Below, in pieces: positions 1 through 8,209 of a stretch of 31,755 nt of DNA. Positions within the stretch are counted from its first letter, which is position 1; every line of letters begins with the position of its first letter. The notes under the pieces were generated by a model. It was not told where the DNA came from. It did not search any database and was given only the letters and a program-made list of their open reading frames with translations. A program made the translations under genes and the position numbers. The stretch is from an uncultured Clostridia bacterium (GTDB lineage: Bacteria; Bacillota; Clostridia; Christensenellales; Borkfalkiaceae): assembly GCA_934249265.1 (NCBI GenBank), contig CAKQKQ010000011.1, positions 1 to 31,755 of the forward strand. The letters run 5' to 3'.

Positions 1-567
1 CTCGAAAAGCGAGCAAACTTCGCTTTTGTACTGAATATCCAAAGTGTTGGCAATGCCCTTGATTTCGTCGGATATCGCGCTCATTTTGGCGTTGATTTGC
101 TTCATATAATGCTGACCGACGATTATCGCGGCGATGCTGTACACGTTGGTGCTTATGCTTACCGCTTTGTTGATTTGCGACACGTTTGTCTCGACTAAAG
201 TCGCTTGCGTCGCAATTCCGTTTTTGCCGACCGACATTGCCCTTTTCGCTCCGACAAGTTGATTTGAATTTGCAATGTTTCCGCCGTTTTTCAACACCAC
301 TTTATACAATTTTTCGGTGGGAGTCGCCACCGATTTTGCAAGTTTTGCGCCCGCCTTGCCCACTTTAAACACGACGGTGTCGATGCGCGCCAAAACCGAA
401 GGCTCGGTTATTTCAATTAAGTCGTTTGTGTTTAAACTGTAGTCCGTGGGAAGCGGTTGTAAAACAACTTCCAGATTTTTATCGGCGTCGTTAATTTCTT
501 GCTTTTCCATAAGTTTGCGGGCTTTGTTTTTCTCTATGCGGTCTTTTATAGCGGCGATTATTCCCAT
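1..567 (-). CDS. Hypothetical protein, 3' end outside the window
   Basis: An open minus-strand frame runs 189 codons from the ATG at 565-567 to the window edge without a stop, so the C-terminus is missing. The codon pattern and a consensus promoter upstream support a real gene. The N-terminus is charged and helical (MGIIAAIKDRIEKNKARKL), there is no signal peptide, and a later stretch around IVGQHYMKQINAKMSAISDE looks like a coiled coil. I have a sense of similar unnamed Firmicutes proteins with a VGQ-YM segment followed by long helices, but I know no function. The start is uncertain: the frame is open further upstream and an in-frame GTG lies about ten codons earlier, while the ribosome site before the chosen ATG is weak (GAAAGA). 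Confidence 0.6.
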   Translation of the reverse strand, partial: MGIIAAIKDRIEKNKARKLMEKQEINDADKNLEVVLQPLPTDYSLNTNDLIEITEPSVLARIDTVVFKVGKAGAKLAKSVATPTEKLYKVVLKNGGNIANSNQLVGAKRAMSVGKNGIATQATLVETNVSQINKAVSISTNVYSIAAIIVGQHYMKQINAKMSAISDEIKGIANTLDIQYKSEVCSLFE

Positions 568-707
568 GATTCTTTCGTATACCTTATATAATTTCACTCT
601 AACGACAAACGCAAAATTTGCCGATTTTAAAAGCGTTTTTATCTTTAAAAACTTAAAAACGCACTTATAGTTTTCGCGCGCTTTAAGTCAAAAGTTTTAG
701 TTATTAT

Positions 708-736
708 ATTTTAAGGTATAAACGCCGGTTTGTCAA
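708..736 (-). promoter_or_regulatory. Sigma-A-type promoter for the partial gene at 1-567
   Basis: On the minus strand the sequence reads TTGACA (731-736), a 17-base spacer and TAAAAT (708-713). It lies about 140 bases upstream of the start of the partial gene. The -35 is inside a small perfect inverted repeat (GTTTGTC/GACAAAC, 728-743), which could bind a regulator. Confidence 0.6.
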
Positions 737-790
737 GACAAACTCGTCATTAAAGGTTTAGTTTTTTAGTCCTTATAAATTGCCCGCCAC

Positions 791-814
791 AAAAAAAAGC
801 GGCATAACAGCCGC
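791..814 (-). terminator. Intrinsic terminator after the HExxH membrane protein gene
   Basis: Read on the minus strand, a GCGGC/GCCGC stem with a six-base loop is followed by eight T residues. It lies about 40 bases downstream of the stop codon of the gene at 856-1374. Confidence 0.75.
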
Positions 815-855
815 ATAATACTTACCGCAATTTGCTTGAAATTTTCGCCTTTAAT

Positions 856-1374
856 TTACTCGGGCGTGCCTTCGGTTTGTTCTGTAAAAGATTTTTTATA
901 CGTCGGCAATACGATTTTCCAAAACGCCAACCCGTTTACGATAAGTATCGCGCCGAACAAAATTCTCGCCGCAACCTCGGGACATAAAAGCGCAATTCCG
1001 TTCATGTCTCCTCCGCCGAAAAAGCCGCACAAAATGCTTAAATACAGCGGGTCGAGCAATAAAAAAGCAATGGTAACGTAATAAATAACCGCGCGAAATA
1101 GCGGACTTTTCGCTTTGCAAATTTTTTTAGCAAATATTACGAGCAAATACCCGACGAATAAAGTCGCCAACGCGCCGATTAAGCAAAACATGCCGAGTCC
1201 GATATTTGACATGCGCTCGGCATAAACGTCCACTTGCACGCCGAGACCCATAAATTTGATTTTTTTGAAAACGCCACTAAAAAGGGCAAACAGCAAATGC
1301 GCCCCTTCGTGAATAAGATAATAAGCGGCAACCGCCGCCAAAATACCGATATATTGTCTTGTCTTTTTTGTCAT
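856..1374 (-). CDS. Integral membrane protein with HExxH motif, M50-like metallopeptidase
   Basis: This 172-residue protein has four or five hydrophobic segments. An HEGAH motif (His22, Glu23, His26) sits in the first one, as in site-2-protease-type (M50) zinc proteases that cut substrates within the membrane. A GGGDMNGI stretch later in the protein could lie where M50 proteins place their third metal ligand (an NxxPxPxLDG-like motif), but the Asp context is not canonical. The protein is short for M50. A good ribosome site (GGAGAG) precedes the ATG. It is the last gene of a run that begins with the AraC-type regulator, with a hairpin at 1401-1430 in between. Peptidase activity is inferred from HExxH alone; it could be an inactive relative. 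Confidence 0.7.
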   Translation of the reverse strand: MTKKTRQYIGILAAVAAYYLIHEGAHLLFALFSGVFKKIKFMGLGVQVDVYAERMSNIGLGMFCLIGALATLFVGYLLVIFAKKICKAKSPLFRAVIYYVTIAFLLLDPLYLSILCGFFGGGDMNGIALLCPEVAARILFGAILIVNGLAFWKIVLPTYKKSFTEQTEGTPE

Positions 1375-1400
1375 TTACTCTCTCCGTCAATATTTATATA

Positions 1401-1430
1401 AATAAAGCGGGAATTTCCTCCCGCTTTATT
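1401..1430 (-). terminator. Hairpin terminator after the broken ABC gene
   Basis: Two perfect 11-base arms (AATAAAGCGGG and its complement) enclose an eight-base loop. On the minus strand a T/A-rich run follows. It lies 13 bases downstream of the ABC remnant and 27 bases before the next gene, so it may be a leaky terminator within one transcript. Confidence 0.65.
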
Positions 1431-1442
1431 AAATTTAATCTG

Positions 1443-1850
1443 CTATTCCCATTTGAAAAAGCGCACTGCAAGGACAGTGCAAAGCACACTAACCCCGAGC
1501 ATTACGCAAATCGCGCGCCAATCGGCGGGGTTGCGATATAAACTTGCCGTTTCCTCGCAAACCTCGAAAACCTTGATTGTTTTTTGATAATCACATTCTT
1601 GAAACTGCACGCCGATACGCTCGAACAGCGCATGGCGGTGATTTTCGGGGGTTTGCCCCAACAAACGTATCGTTCCGCCGTCTGCCTTTTTTGTGCCGAG
1701 TATGCACTCTATCGTCGCGCTTTTCCCCGCACCGTTTGCGCCGAGAAGACCGAATACCGTGCCGCTTTTCACAACAATATTGAGATGATCGACCACGGTT
1801 TTTCCGCCATACTTTTTTGTTAGGCCTTGAACAAAAACGGCTTCGCTCAT
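1443..1850 (-). pseudogene. ABC ATPase fused by deletion to the tail of an ABC-2 permease
   Basis: The 135-residue frame begins as a normal ABC-2-type ATPase: Walker A GANGAGKSA at residues 37-45, then a Q-loop region near FQECDYQ. It stops matching at about residue 110, before any signature motif (LSGGQ), Walker B or switch His. The remainder (about 112-135, a hydrophobic helix ending AVRFFKWE) looks like the last helix of an ABC-2 permease, which typically ends in a hydrophobic stretch and FRWE. The simplest reading is an in-frame deletion that removed most of the ATPase and most of the permease. The product cannot hydrolyse ATP. It overlaps the AraC-type gene upstream by an ATGA, so the two formed an operon, probably a drug-responsive exporter and its regulator. 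Confidence 0.75.
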
Positions 1851-2731
1851 TTTTTAACTCTCTTTACTGCCCTAAGTTCGATATATCCGCGACTGCCTAT
1901 CGGCTCTAACTGAATACGCGGATTTTCCTCGTCCCACGCAAATCCAATAACCGACGGGTCGTACTTATCCATTGCACACTGCACGGCTTGTATCGCCTCG
2001 CAATAATCTTCTTCTTTAAAGGGCTGACCTTGAAACATAAGATATTCCGCTTTCGGAAGACGAATAATATCGAATCCTTCGGGAATAATTCCCGAATAAT
2101 CGGGCTCGACCTCTACGCCTTGAACGTAAGTAGAAGTGTCGGGTTTTTGATATTTTTGCGGCAACCACATAGAAACGGGTTCGCCGCAAAGCGAAGACAT
2201 ACTCGTTAACATTCCCCACACGTCGCAACCGACCTCTTCGCAGTACGGGAAATAGTCTTTTGCTTGTTTTCCTCTCTTGATAATACAAATGCGTTCGGGT
2301 TTTTCGATAACCTGAATAAAAACGGACTGAATGTTTTGCATATTAATTTTCTCCTTTTTAAGTTCACGAAATTTTACTCCGTAAGGAACGAAAAAAGTGA
2401 CGGGAACGGGATTTTTTAAATAGTTTACTGGGTTTAAACCGAACTCGCGATAAAACGCCCGAGTAAACGTATCGACGTTTGAAAACCCCGCTTCAAACGC
2501 TGCGTCAATGACTTTTACTTCGCCCGTTTTAAGCCGTTTTGCCGCTTGAGTAAGCCGATATTTGCGTATATACTCGGTAGGCGTCAACCCCACAACGTCG
2601 CAAAACAACCGATAAGAATACCAAGGAGAAAACATCGATTCGCGCGCCAAATCGGACAATTTTATTTCTTCGGCGTTATTCTTTTCGATATAATCTTGCA
2701 TGCGCTGGACTGCCAAAATCTGTTCTTTCAT
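1847..2731 (-). CDS. AraC-family regulator with GyrI-like effector-binding domain
   Basis: Residues 1 to about 105 form two AraC-type helix-turn-helix motifs (LSDLARESMFSPWYSYRLF, then VIDAAFEAGFSNVDTFTRAF). Residues from about 140 onward form a GyrI/Rob-type small-molecule-binding domain with the usual CDVWGML and LEPIGSRGY-like elements. Such proteins sense drugs or lipophilic cations and activate an efflux gene. I chose the ATG at 2731 because AAGGAG lies nine bases before it; a GTG seven codons earlier contains that ribosome site and is unlikely to be used. A -10-like TATAAT (2756-2761, minus) is close upstream without a clear -35. The gene overlaps the ABC remnant at 1443-1850 by four bases, so its likely target is already broken. 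Confidence 0.88.
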   Translation of the reverse strand: MKEQILAVQRMQDYIEKNNAEEIKLSDLARESMFSPWYSYRLFCDVVGLTPTEYIRKYRLTQAAKRLKTGEVKVIDAAFEAGFSNVDTFTRAFYREFGLNPVNYLKNPVPVTFFVPYGVKFRELKKEKINMQNIQSVFIQVIEKPERICIIKRGKQAKDYFPYCEEVGCDVWGMLTSMSSLCGEPVSMWLPQKYQKPDTSTYVQGVEVEPDYSGIIPEGFDIIRLPKAEYLMFQGQPFKEEDYCEAIQAVQCAMDKYDPSVIGFAWDEENPRIQLEPIGSRGYIELRAVKRVKK

Positions 2732-2915
2732 GTTTTTCAACTCCTTACGCACGATATTATACCGCGCCGAATAAATTTTCTCTCGACTTTTTTTGCTGTT
2801 TTTTATTTCACGTTAAACTAAAATTAAGCGCGCACAACCGATAAAGCATTAAAATTTGTAGAAAACTGCAAAATTTAAAATTTTTAATCGTTTTTTATTT
2901 TATGTTTCAGTCCGT

Positions 2916-2966
2916 TTTTATAATTACAACTCTATTTCAGGTTTTATAACTACAACTCTATTTCAG
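2916..2966. repeat. Tandem 25-base duplication at the end of the MBL gene
   Basis: Copies at 2916-2940 and 2942-2966 differ at one base and are one base apart. The second copy contains the last codons and TAG stop (2950-2952) of the MBL-fold gene, so a gene end has been copied into the flanking non-coding DNA. Confidence 0.8.
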
Positions 2967-3774
2967 AGCCCGTGCCGAAATATTGTAATCTATCGCCAAG
3001 GCGTTTTTTCATTTTTTGATATGCCTTTATGCCCGTGCAATGGCAAGTATAAAAAGTCGCGCCCGTTTTATTTATTGCGGCGGCAACTTCGTCTATATAC
3101 TCGTCGCTCTCATAGCGTTTTTTAGTCGGCTCGTAAAGATGAAAACCGCCTATCACGTCCGTCGGATACTCACCGATTATAGTTTTTGCTTTGTCTAAAA
3201 TGTTAACTATGCCGGCATGCGCGCAGCCGCAAACCAAAATCTTTTTGCTGCCCGAGAATATAAGCAAATTTTGCTCGTGACAAAAATCGTCCGCTATAAT
3301 TTTGCCGTCCTTTTTCATAAATAAATTGCCGTCGGATTTTGGCAACGGAAAACTACCCGACACGTTTGAAAAAAGCGTGATTTCATCGTCTATAACGCAA
3401 AATTCGTCTGCATATACAAACCTTTCCCCTTGTACGAGATTTTTATTAATTCCCGCATAAAACGGTATACCGAGCACCTTTACGTAATGATTTTGTAAGG
3501 CTTGCGGGCGAATATAAATTTTCGCTTTTTGGTTATTTTGCAAAAAATATTTCAAGCCGCCGCAGTGATCTACATGCCCGTGAGAAATTACCGCCGTATC
3601 AATTTGGGAAGGGTCTACGCCGAGCGTTTTTGCGTTTTTTAAAAATAAATCGTCGGGGCCCATGTCGAAAAGTATTTTATGCTTTTCGGTTTGAATATAC
3701 AGCGAAAGTCCGTGCCTATTTTTTAAGTCTTTCGATTTTGTAGTGTTTTCCAATAAACCTATTATTTTTACCAT
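2950..3774 (-). CDS. MBL-fold metallohydrolase (COG1237-like)
   Basis: This 274-residue protein carries the metallo-beta-lactamase signature HGHVDH at residues 65-70, an Asp in LFDMGP (about 37), a CGCAHAG segment, and later IGGFHL and TCHCTG motifs that supply further metal ligands. The layout fits the COG1237 branch, which includes archaeal ribofuranosylaminobenzene phosphate synthase-like proteins and many uncharacterised bacterial hydrolases. It is a cytoplasmic enzyme with no signal peptide; the substrate is unknown. It starts 16 bases after the DUF3795 gene, so the two are probably co-transcribed. A tandem duplication covers its 3' end. Confidence 0.88.
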   Translation of the reverse strand: MVKIIGLLENTTKSKDLKNRHGLSLYIQTEKHKILFDMGPDDLFLKNAKTLGVDPSQIDTAVISHGHVDHCGGLKYFLQNNQKAKIYIRPQALQNHYVKVLGIPFYAGINKNLVQGERFVYADEFCVIDDEITLFSNVSGSFPLPKSDGNLFMKKDGKIIADDFCHEQNLLIFSGSKKILVCGCAHAGIVNILDKAKTIIGEYPTDVIGGFHLYEPTKKRYESDEYIDEVAAAINKTGATFYTCHCTGIKAYQKMKKRLGDRLQYFGTGSEIEL

Positions 3775-3790
3775 AAATTTTTATTTCGTT

Positions 3791-4144
3791 TTATTTCTGT
3801 TTTTCGTTGCGAAGCCGCTTTAAATTTTCCAAAGCAAACGGACTGTTTGTTGAAATTTTAGACAGCGTAGAACAGTCTGTTAATTGCGCACAGTCGGCGC
3901 AAGTATTAAAACCGTTTTTTATAACGCAGTTATGCACGGTGCAAAGTTTGTCGCAAAACGGTGTTTTTACCCCGTCTATTCGGCAACCGACGCAGTTTAT
4001 CATTTCCGAAGTAATCGTCACCCCGTTGAGTTTTGTCCACAGCGCGGCTGTTTTCTTGCGCAACTTGTCGTCGTTTGTAATCGTCGCTATTCTGGCGTCG
4101 CACTTTTCACAATTTAATCCGCAACAACCGATAAGTTTATTCAT
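3791..4144 (-). CDS. DUF3795-family cysteine-rich protein
   Basis: The protein (117 residues from this start) begins MNKLIGCCGLNCEKCDARIA, the typical opening of DUF3795 proteins, and has further Cys pairs (NCVGC, FCDKLCTVHNC, CADCAQLTDC). The Cys spacing implies a bound metal or Fe-S cluster; no function is established for the family. The frame is open back to an ATG at 4180, but that start has no ribosome site and the family begins at the Met used here. It lies directly upstream of the MBL-fold gene, same strand. Confidence 0.85.
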   Translation of the reverse strand: MNKLIGCCGLNCEKCDARIATITNDDKLRKKTAALWTKLNGVTITSEMINCVGCRIDGVKTPFCDKLCTVHNCVIKNGFNTCADCAQLTDCSTLSKISTNSPFALENLKRLRNEKQK

Positions 4145-4299
4145 GCTTATTATCTCTCTCTTTTGTTGATTTTCTGTCATTTTTGCGCATTACGTATTGC
4201 GTAAACGTGATATTTTATCGCAGCCCCAACACAATACCCAAAGCGATTCCGAAGCGGCAATTAAAGTAAAATTACCGAGACAACCGTTTTTACGTAATC

Positions 4300-4815
4300 T
4301 TATTCGCTTTTAAAATCTTTGCATATAGGCACGCAGATGCCGCTTGTATAATCGGGGCTTTGCATATCGCCCGACGAGTAAACCTCGAGCATGGCGTTTC
4401 CGTTTGTTTTATATATTTTTCCTTCGTTTTTAAACCATTCTTGCCAAACAAAAGTATTTAGTTTTTGCAAAGACTCGGGAATTGTTCCTTGCGTGGAAAA
4501 CTCGACCCAATCGCTCTCGGGAAAAGTAAAAAGTTTTAAACCCTCGGGCACTTCGCCGCCCTTATATACCCCCGCGATCCAATACTCGAACATTTCGTTT
4601 TTATCGTTGCAAATCGCAAACTCGCCGATATTGTTTTCGATAATCGCTTTTTCGATAGGCGTTTGCGGCGTTTTCGTTTGCCACAAGCGGGCGTACTTCA
4701 AGTTGTATTCTTTATCCCAAAATTCGGGACATTTTTCATAACCTTCTTTTGAACAAATTGTCGTGGAAAAACCTATAAAAGTCATTTTAGGTTTTTGAGT
4801 ATACGTAATTTTCAT
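4300..4815 (-). CDS. GyrI-like effector-binding protein
   Basis: This stand-alone 171-residue protein matches the small-molecule-binding domain that forms the C-terminal half of many AraC regulators: YTQKPKMTFIGFST at the start, FWDKEY, IGEFAICND, an aromatic YWIAGVY strand, and WFKNEG near the end. With no DNA-binding part it probably binds or buffers a ligand, or hydrolyses it as some GyrI-like cyclopropanoid hydrolases do. It starts three bases after the stop of the DUF2975-like gene, so the two are co-transcribed. The intergenic DNA at 4181-4299 on its far side has no gene. Confidence 0.82.
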   Translation of the reverse strand: MKITYTQKPKMTFIGFSTTICSKEGYEKCPEFWDKEYNLKYARLWQTKTPQTPIEKAIIENNIGEFAICNDKNEMFEYWIAGVYKGGEVPEGLKLFTFPESDWVEFSTQGTIPESLQKLNTFVWQEWFKNEGKIYKTNGNAMLEVYSSGDMQSPDYTSGICVPICKDFKSE

Positions 4816-4818
4816 TTT

Positions 4819-5412
4819 TTATTCCTCTACTTTTTCTTTATTTAATTGCGTTGACTGCTCTTGCGTGTTATTGTTTTGCATTTCCGCGCCGTATTTGAAA
4901 ACCAACGAAACGAGAATAAGCACTATGCCCGTCATTACGCTGAAATAATTATCGACGTTGCCCACGTCTTTTACTTTAATTATAACGGCGATTATTTCGA
5001 CAAGAACTATCGCTATTAAAGGGATATAAATAAAGCGTATGCCGAGTTTTTTAAGCCTTTCCGCTCCGCCGAAATTAAACGGAGTGCCGTCCGATTGTTC
5101 GATTTTGAGATAATCACAAGTCAATCCGAAAAGTATAGCCTCGGCAGTCAATTTAAACGTTGCCGACAATAATTGGATAAATTTTTGCAATAAGTCCGTT
5201 CCGTCGGGGAAAATTTTAATAGGTTCGCCGAAAAGCGAAAATACCATACCGCCGCAGTATTGAGTCATTACGCACAGCGCGGTCACGCCCAACGCCGCCG
5301 CGCCGACTATGCACAAAATATACGCTACTTTCGACAAAATGCGAAATACGTTTAAAGTTTTTTGAATTGTTTGAAGTGTTTTCATAATTTTCGCCAAACA
5401 GAAATTTATCAT
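4819..5412 (-). CDS. Four-helix membrane protein, DUF2975-like
   Basis: The 197-residue protein has four hydrophobic segments: two in the first half and two around IPLIAIVLVEIIAVI and SVMTGIVLILVSLVF. A cytoplasmic-looking linker DGTPFNFGGAERLKKLGI resembles the GTPF-x-GAERLRRLGI region of DUF2975 proteins. Those are often paired with a small Xre-type regulator, which is absent here; a GyrI-like protein follows instead. The start is doubtful: a strong GGAGG site lies about 20 bases before the first ATG, too far for normal use, and a second ATG at 5385 gives a start (MKTLQTIQKTL) that better matches family N-termini. Confidence 0.6.
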   Translation of the reverse strand: MINFCLAKIMKTLQTIQKTLNVFRILSKVAYILCIVGAAALGVTALCVMTQYCGGMVFSLFGEPIKIFPDGTDLLQKFIQLLSATFKLTAEAILFGLTCDYLKIEQSDGTPFNFGGAERLKKLGIRFIYIPLIAIVLVEIIAVIIKVKDVGNVDNYFSVMTGIVLILVSLVFKYGAEMQNNNTQEQSTQLNKEKVEE

Positions 5413-5520
5413 ACTTGATTTCCGCTTGGCTATCCTCCTTTAATTAAAAATTTTTATATCAATTATTTTTAACAAATAACGCTTTTAAAAAGTTTTGTAT
5501 CTATAACAAAATTTCGTTTA

Positions 5521-6066
5521 TTATTCAGATTGAAGTTTCTCCCAACGCTCTTTCGTCAAAATGTTCACATGCCCGACGCGCACTTCGCCAAGCAGCGGCA
5601 CGGGGACGGCATTGCATGTATGATGATAAACAAAACCCACCTTTTCTTGTACTCTTTTTGATTTTGAATTGCCATCATAATATCCGCACCATACAACGTT
5701 TATTTTAAGGTCTTCAAATGCATGTCGAATAATTTCTTTCGCCGCTTCCGGCATATATCCTCTTCCCCAAAAAGGCTTACCGAGCCAATACCCCAATTCG
5801 CATTCGTCGGCGCGTGTCGTCATGTCGGTATGCCCGTTAAATTTCAGTCCGATAGCCCCGATGGCTTTACCGTTTTCTTTTTCGCATATAGCATAACTTT
5901 CTTCACGGTTAAACACGTTTTTTATCACGTCAAGGCTTTCTTCAATCGACTTATGTGGGGGCCAACCCGCAATCGGTCCCACATCGGAGTCTTTTGCGTA
6001 TTCATACAAACTTTCCGCATCGCTCTCTTTCCAATTTCTCAATATTAATCTATCGGTTGTCAACAT
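5521..6066 (-). CDS. GNAT acetyltransferase, RimJ/RimL type
   Basis: The protein (181 residues) opens with the classical MLTTDRLILRNWKESDA of RimJ/RimL-like N-acetyltransferases. It has the acetyl-CoA-binding loop around LGKPFWGRGYMPEAAKEII and the C-terminal NSKSKRVQEKVGF element. It would transfer an acetyl group from acetyl-CoA to a protein N-terminus or a small amine; the substrate cannot be read from sequence. A CGGAG ribosome site precedes the ATG. The neighbours on both sides are separate transcription units or loosely linked accessory genes. Confidence 0.88.
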   Translation of the reverse strand: MLTTDRLILRNWKESDAESLYEYAKDSDVGPIAGWPPHKSIEESLDVIKNVFNREESYAICEKENGKAIGAIGLKFNGHTDMTTRADECELGYWLGKPFWGRGYMPEAAKEIIRHAFEDLKINVVWCGYYDGNSKSKRVQEKVGFVYHHTCNAVPVPLLGEVRVGHVNILTKERWEKLQSE

Positions 6067-6190
6067 AAAAATTACTCCGTTTTTAAATTAAAACGCGCTT
6101 TTTATTCTGTTCCCCTTTAAAACTCAATAAAACCGCGCGTTATATTCAATTAAGTTTTGGTTTTTTGTTTATACAAAGTATTACTTAAGT

Positions 6191-6937
6191 TTATTCTTTT
6201 ACGCCCGCAAGAGCGAGAAATTTTTTATCCGACTGTATCGCTTGCGTGACAAATTTGCCGTCTTTAAAAAGGGCGTAAGTGCTGACGGGCGCGGGAACGT
6301 TTTGCGCCGACGTTTTATCCGTAAAGTGTATAGTTTTAAACTGAATATTGTGTTCTTTCGCCACTTCTTCCACCCTCGACACCCAATAATAAGTAAACGG
6401 GCATTGGTCGGTATAATAAAGGACAAAACCTTTTTCGTTTATCTTGGGGTGCTTTGCGCACTCTTTAAATTTAGGCGGCTCGGCATCGGGAACAAGGGGT
6501 AAATACATCAAGTTTATGCCACATTCCGACGTATCCGCCACCGCAAAACCTTTATAATTTAAGTACTTCGGGTCAGACAAAAACTCGCGCTTTCTGCCCT
6601 CGGACGAGAGAATACAAACACCTTTTTTGCCTTGTTTTTCGGCGTCTTGTATGCACTTTTTTAAAAGGTCGTTTGAATATCCGTGACCTTTAAGCGACCC
6701 CGCTATCCACAAACAATCGATATAAATATATCCGTCGGCTTCAATGGGTATCCAAGCGTTTTCGGCGGGGATATATTCTATAAAACATTTGCCGCGTTGC
6801 TCGCTGCGATAAAAAACAAGTCCCTCGTCAAAACGGCTTTTAAGCCACTTTTTTTTTGCAACGCTTTGCTTGCCCGACATTGCGCAACAAATATGCTCTT
6901 TATCGACGTTGTTTTTGGTGATTTCTATATAATTCAT
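6191..6937 (-). CDS. YoaP-type N-acetyltransferase with C-terminal YoaP domain
   Basis: The N-terminal half (to about residue 150) is a GNAT fold with the CoA loop near GSLKGHGYSNDLLKKC. The C-terminal part, from about residue 165 (FVLYYTDQCPFTYYWV), is a thioredoxin-like YoaP domain carrying a CPF motif, as in Bacillus subtilis YoaP. The physiological substrate is unknown. Its ATG overlaps, by an ATGA, the restored reading frame of the frameshifted gene at 6934-7145, so the two were designed as a coupled operon. An AAGGAG site lies upstream of the start. Confidence 0.85.
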   Translation of the reverse strand: MNYIEITKNNVDKEHICCAMSGKQSVAKKKWLKSRFDEGLVFYRSEQRGKCFIEYIPAENAWIPIEADGYIYIDCLWIAGSLKGHGYSNDLLKKCIQDAEKQGKKGVCILSSEGRKREFLSDPKYLNYKGFAVADTSECGINLMYLPLVPDAEPPKFKECAKHPKINEKGFVLYYTDQCPFTYYWVSRVEEVAKEHNIQFKTIHFTDKTSAQNVPAPVSTYALFKDGKFVTQAIQSDKKFLALAGVKE

Positions 6938-7145
6938 TTCTCGTTTTCTCCTTTTTTTATGAAAAATACCGTTTTATCTTTCATTGAAATTTTTTTAACT
7001 TCAAAGCCGTAAGATAAAAGTTCCTTTTATACTGCAAAAAAGAATGGTCTATCGGAAAGCCGATAATTTGCTCGATTTTTTCAAAAGTCAAACTTGTTTC
7101 GCCCGTTTTTTGAACGTAAAGCCAAAGCGCGTCGTACTTACTCAT
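6934..7145 (-). pseudogene. Small DUF7662-like gene with a one-base deletion
   Basis: From the ATG at 7145 (AAGGAG seven to eight bases upstream) the frame reads MSKYDALWLYV...IGFPIDHSFLQYK, which matches short Firmicutes proteins that I know as DUF7662-like. It then slides into an unrelated tail and stops at 6981. Adding one A to the four-A run (plus-strand TTTT at 7025-7028) restores KELLSYGFEVKKISMKDKTV and carries the frame to a TGA at 6934-6936, which overlaps the next gene's ATG. The exact fit of the restored tail and stop shows a one-base loss. This could be a true mutation or a homopolymer sequencing error. Confidence 0.75.
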
Positions 7146-7184
7146 GTCAATTTCTCCTTTTGTTTTAGCCGCCCTACACAACGA

Positions 7185-7289
7185 CTAAACGTTATTTTTT
7201 TCATCTTGCGCCGCCGATATCGCGCCTTTATACGCTTGTTCTAAATGATTTTTTATAACTTCTTCGTCGTATTTCAGCGAATTGCAATT
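7185..7289 (-). pseudogene. Orphan C-terminal coding remnant
   Basis: A 34-codon open stretch on the minus strand reads LKYDEEVIKNHLEQAYKGAI and continues to a TAG at 7185-7187. It has the amphipathic, Glu/Lys-rich character of a real protein C-terminus but no start codon or ribosome site, and an in-frame TAA closes it upstream. It lies about 40 bases before the frameshifted small gene, which suggests that a third member of that operon has been lost. The rest of the interval to 7462 is AT-rich and I see no gene in it. Confidence 0.35.
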
Positions 7290-7462
7290 TTATATCGAAA
7301 GTTTTGTCTGAAAGCATGTAGGAAACAACGAGCGTATTTTTAAGCATTTTCAAGCGAAACTAATATTTTTTTAAAACAAAAAGTGCAAAACAACGCGTTT
7401 TTAACATAAATCGATAATATTTATCGCCGTATATTTCCGCTGTCGTTTTAAAACTTATTCGT

Positions 7463-8074
7463 TTAATTTTTGACAACTATATAAATGTTGTCTGGAAGAA
7501 TCGTTCCGTTTTTCCACACTGTTTCAAACTCTTTGGTTTTTATCGCCCTATTGTATCGCTCGTCTAAAACATTGGCGTTTTTTTCAAGCGAGTCTACCAT
7601 ATAAATATTCTGCTCGTCATAACCGACGACGACGGCGTAATGCGTATCGTTTGAAATGCGTATAAAAACAATAATCGGCTGCCCCTCGATTAGCCGCTGT
7701 TTCAATGTTCCCACGTTTCCGTGATAGGCTTTTGCTCGATACCCGTGCCCTTTAAAAACGTTTACTATGCCGTTTGCGGAGACAAAGCCGAATTGCCTTT
7801 TAAATTCTATGTACAGTCCTTCTCCGTCAACCTCTTCGCCCAAGTTCCGCATGAGATAAGCGGAGGCATAAGCCGCGCATTTTCCGTCGGTTTGATAGTC
7901 TATACGGTTTTCTTTTGTTTCGCAAAAGAATTTCGGCGGATAATTAAAACCCGAGATTTTGTCTTTCGGCGGACTTAAATATGCAATAAAACCGACCGCC
8001 GATACGCAAAACGCCACTATTACAATAAGCGCAATTATTAAACCGATTTTTAATTTTCTGTTTTTTATTGTCAT
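7463..8074 (-). CDS. Membrane-anchored C39-like cysteine protease
   Basis: This 203-residue protein has one N-terminal membrane helix (about 9-32) followed by an extracellular papain-like domain of the C39 type. Gln61 and Cys66 in YQTDGKCAAYASAYL form the oxyanion and nucleophile pair, His145 lies in NDTHYAVVVGY and Asp161 in MVDS. All three catalytic residues are present, so it should be active on the outer membrane face. C39 domains process bacteriocin leaders or cell-wall peptides, but no bacteriocin or ABC partner is next to it here. The ribosome site GGGAG is rather far from the ATG, so the exact start is uncertain. Confidence 0.8.
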   Translation of the reverse strand: MTIKNRKLKIGLIIALIVIVAFCVSAVGFIAYLSPPKDKISGFNYPPKFFCETKENRIDYQTDGKCAAYASAYLMRNLGEEVDGEGLYIEFKRQFGFVSANGIVNVFKGHGYRAKAYHGNVGTLKQRLIEGQPIIVFIRISNDTHYAVVVGYDEQNIYMVDSLEKNANVLDERYNRAIKTKEFETVWKNGTILPDNIYIVVKN

Positions 8075-8209
8075 ACTATGATATAATCGCTCCCTCTTTT
8101 ATACGATTTTATCGAAATTTACCCGTTTTACGCAATACGTATACGGTAATGCCGTCATAAATTGCTTTTTATTTGCATTGCTCGTTTAATAAATTTTTCG
8201 ACAAAGCGA

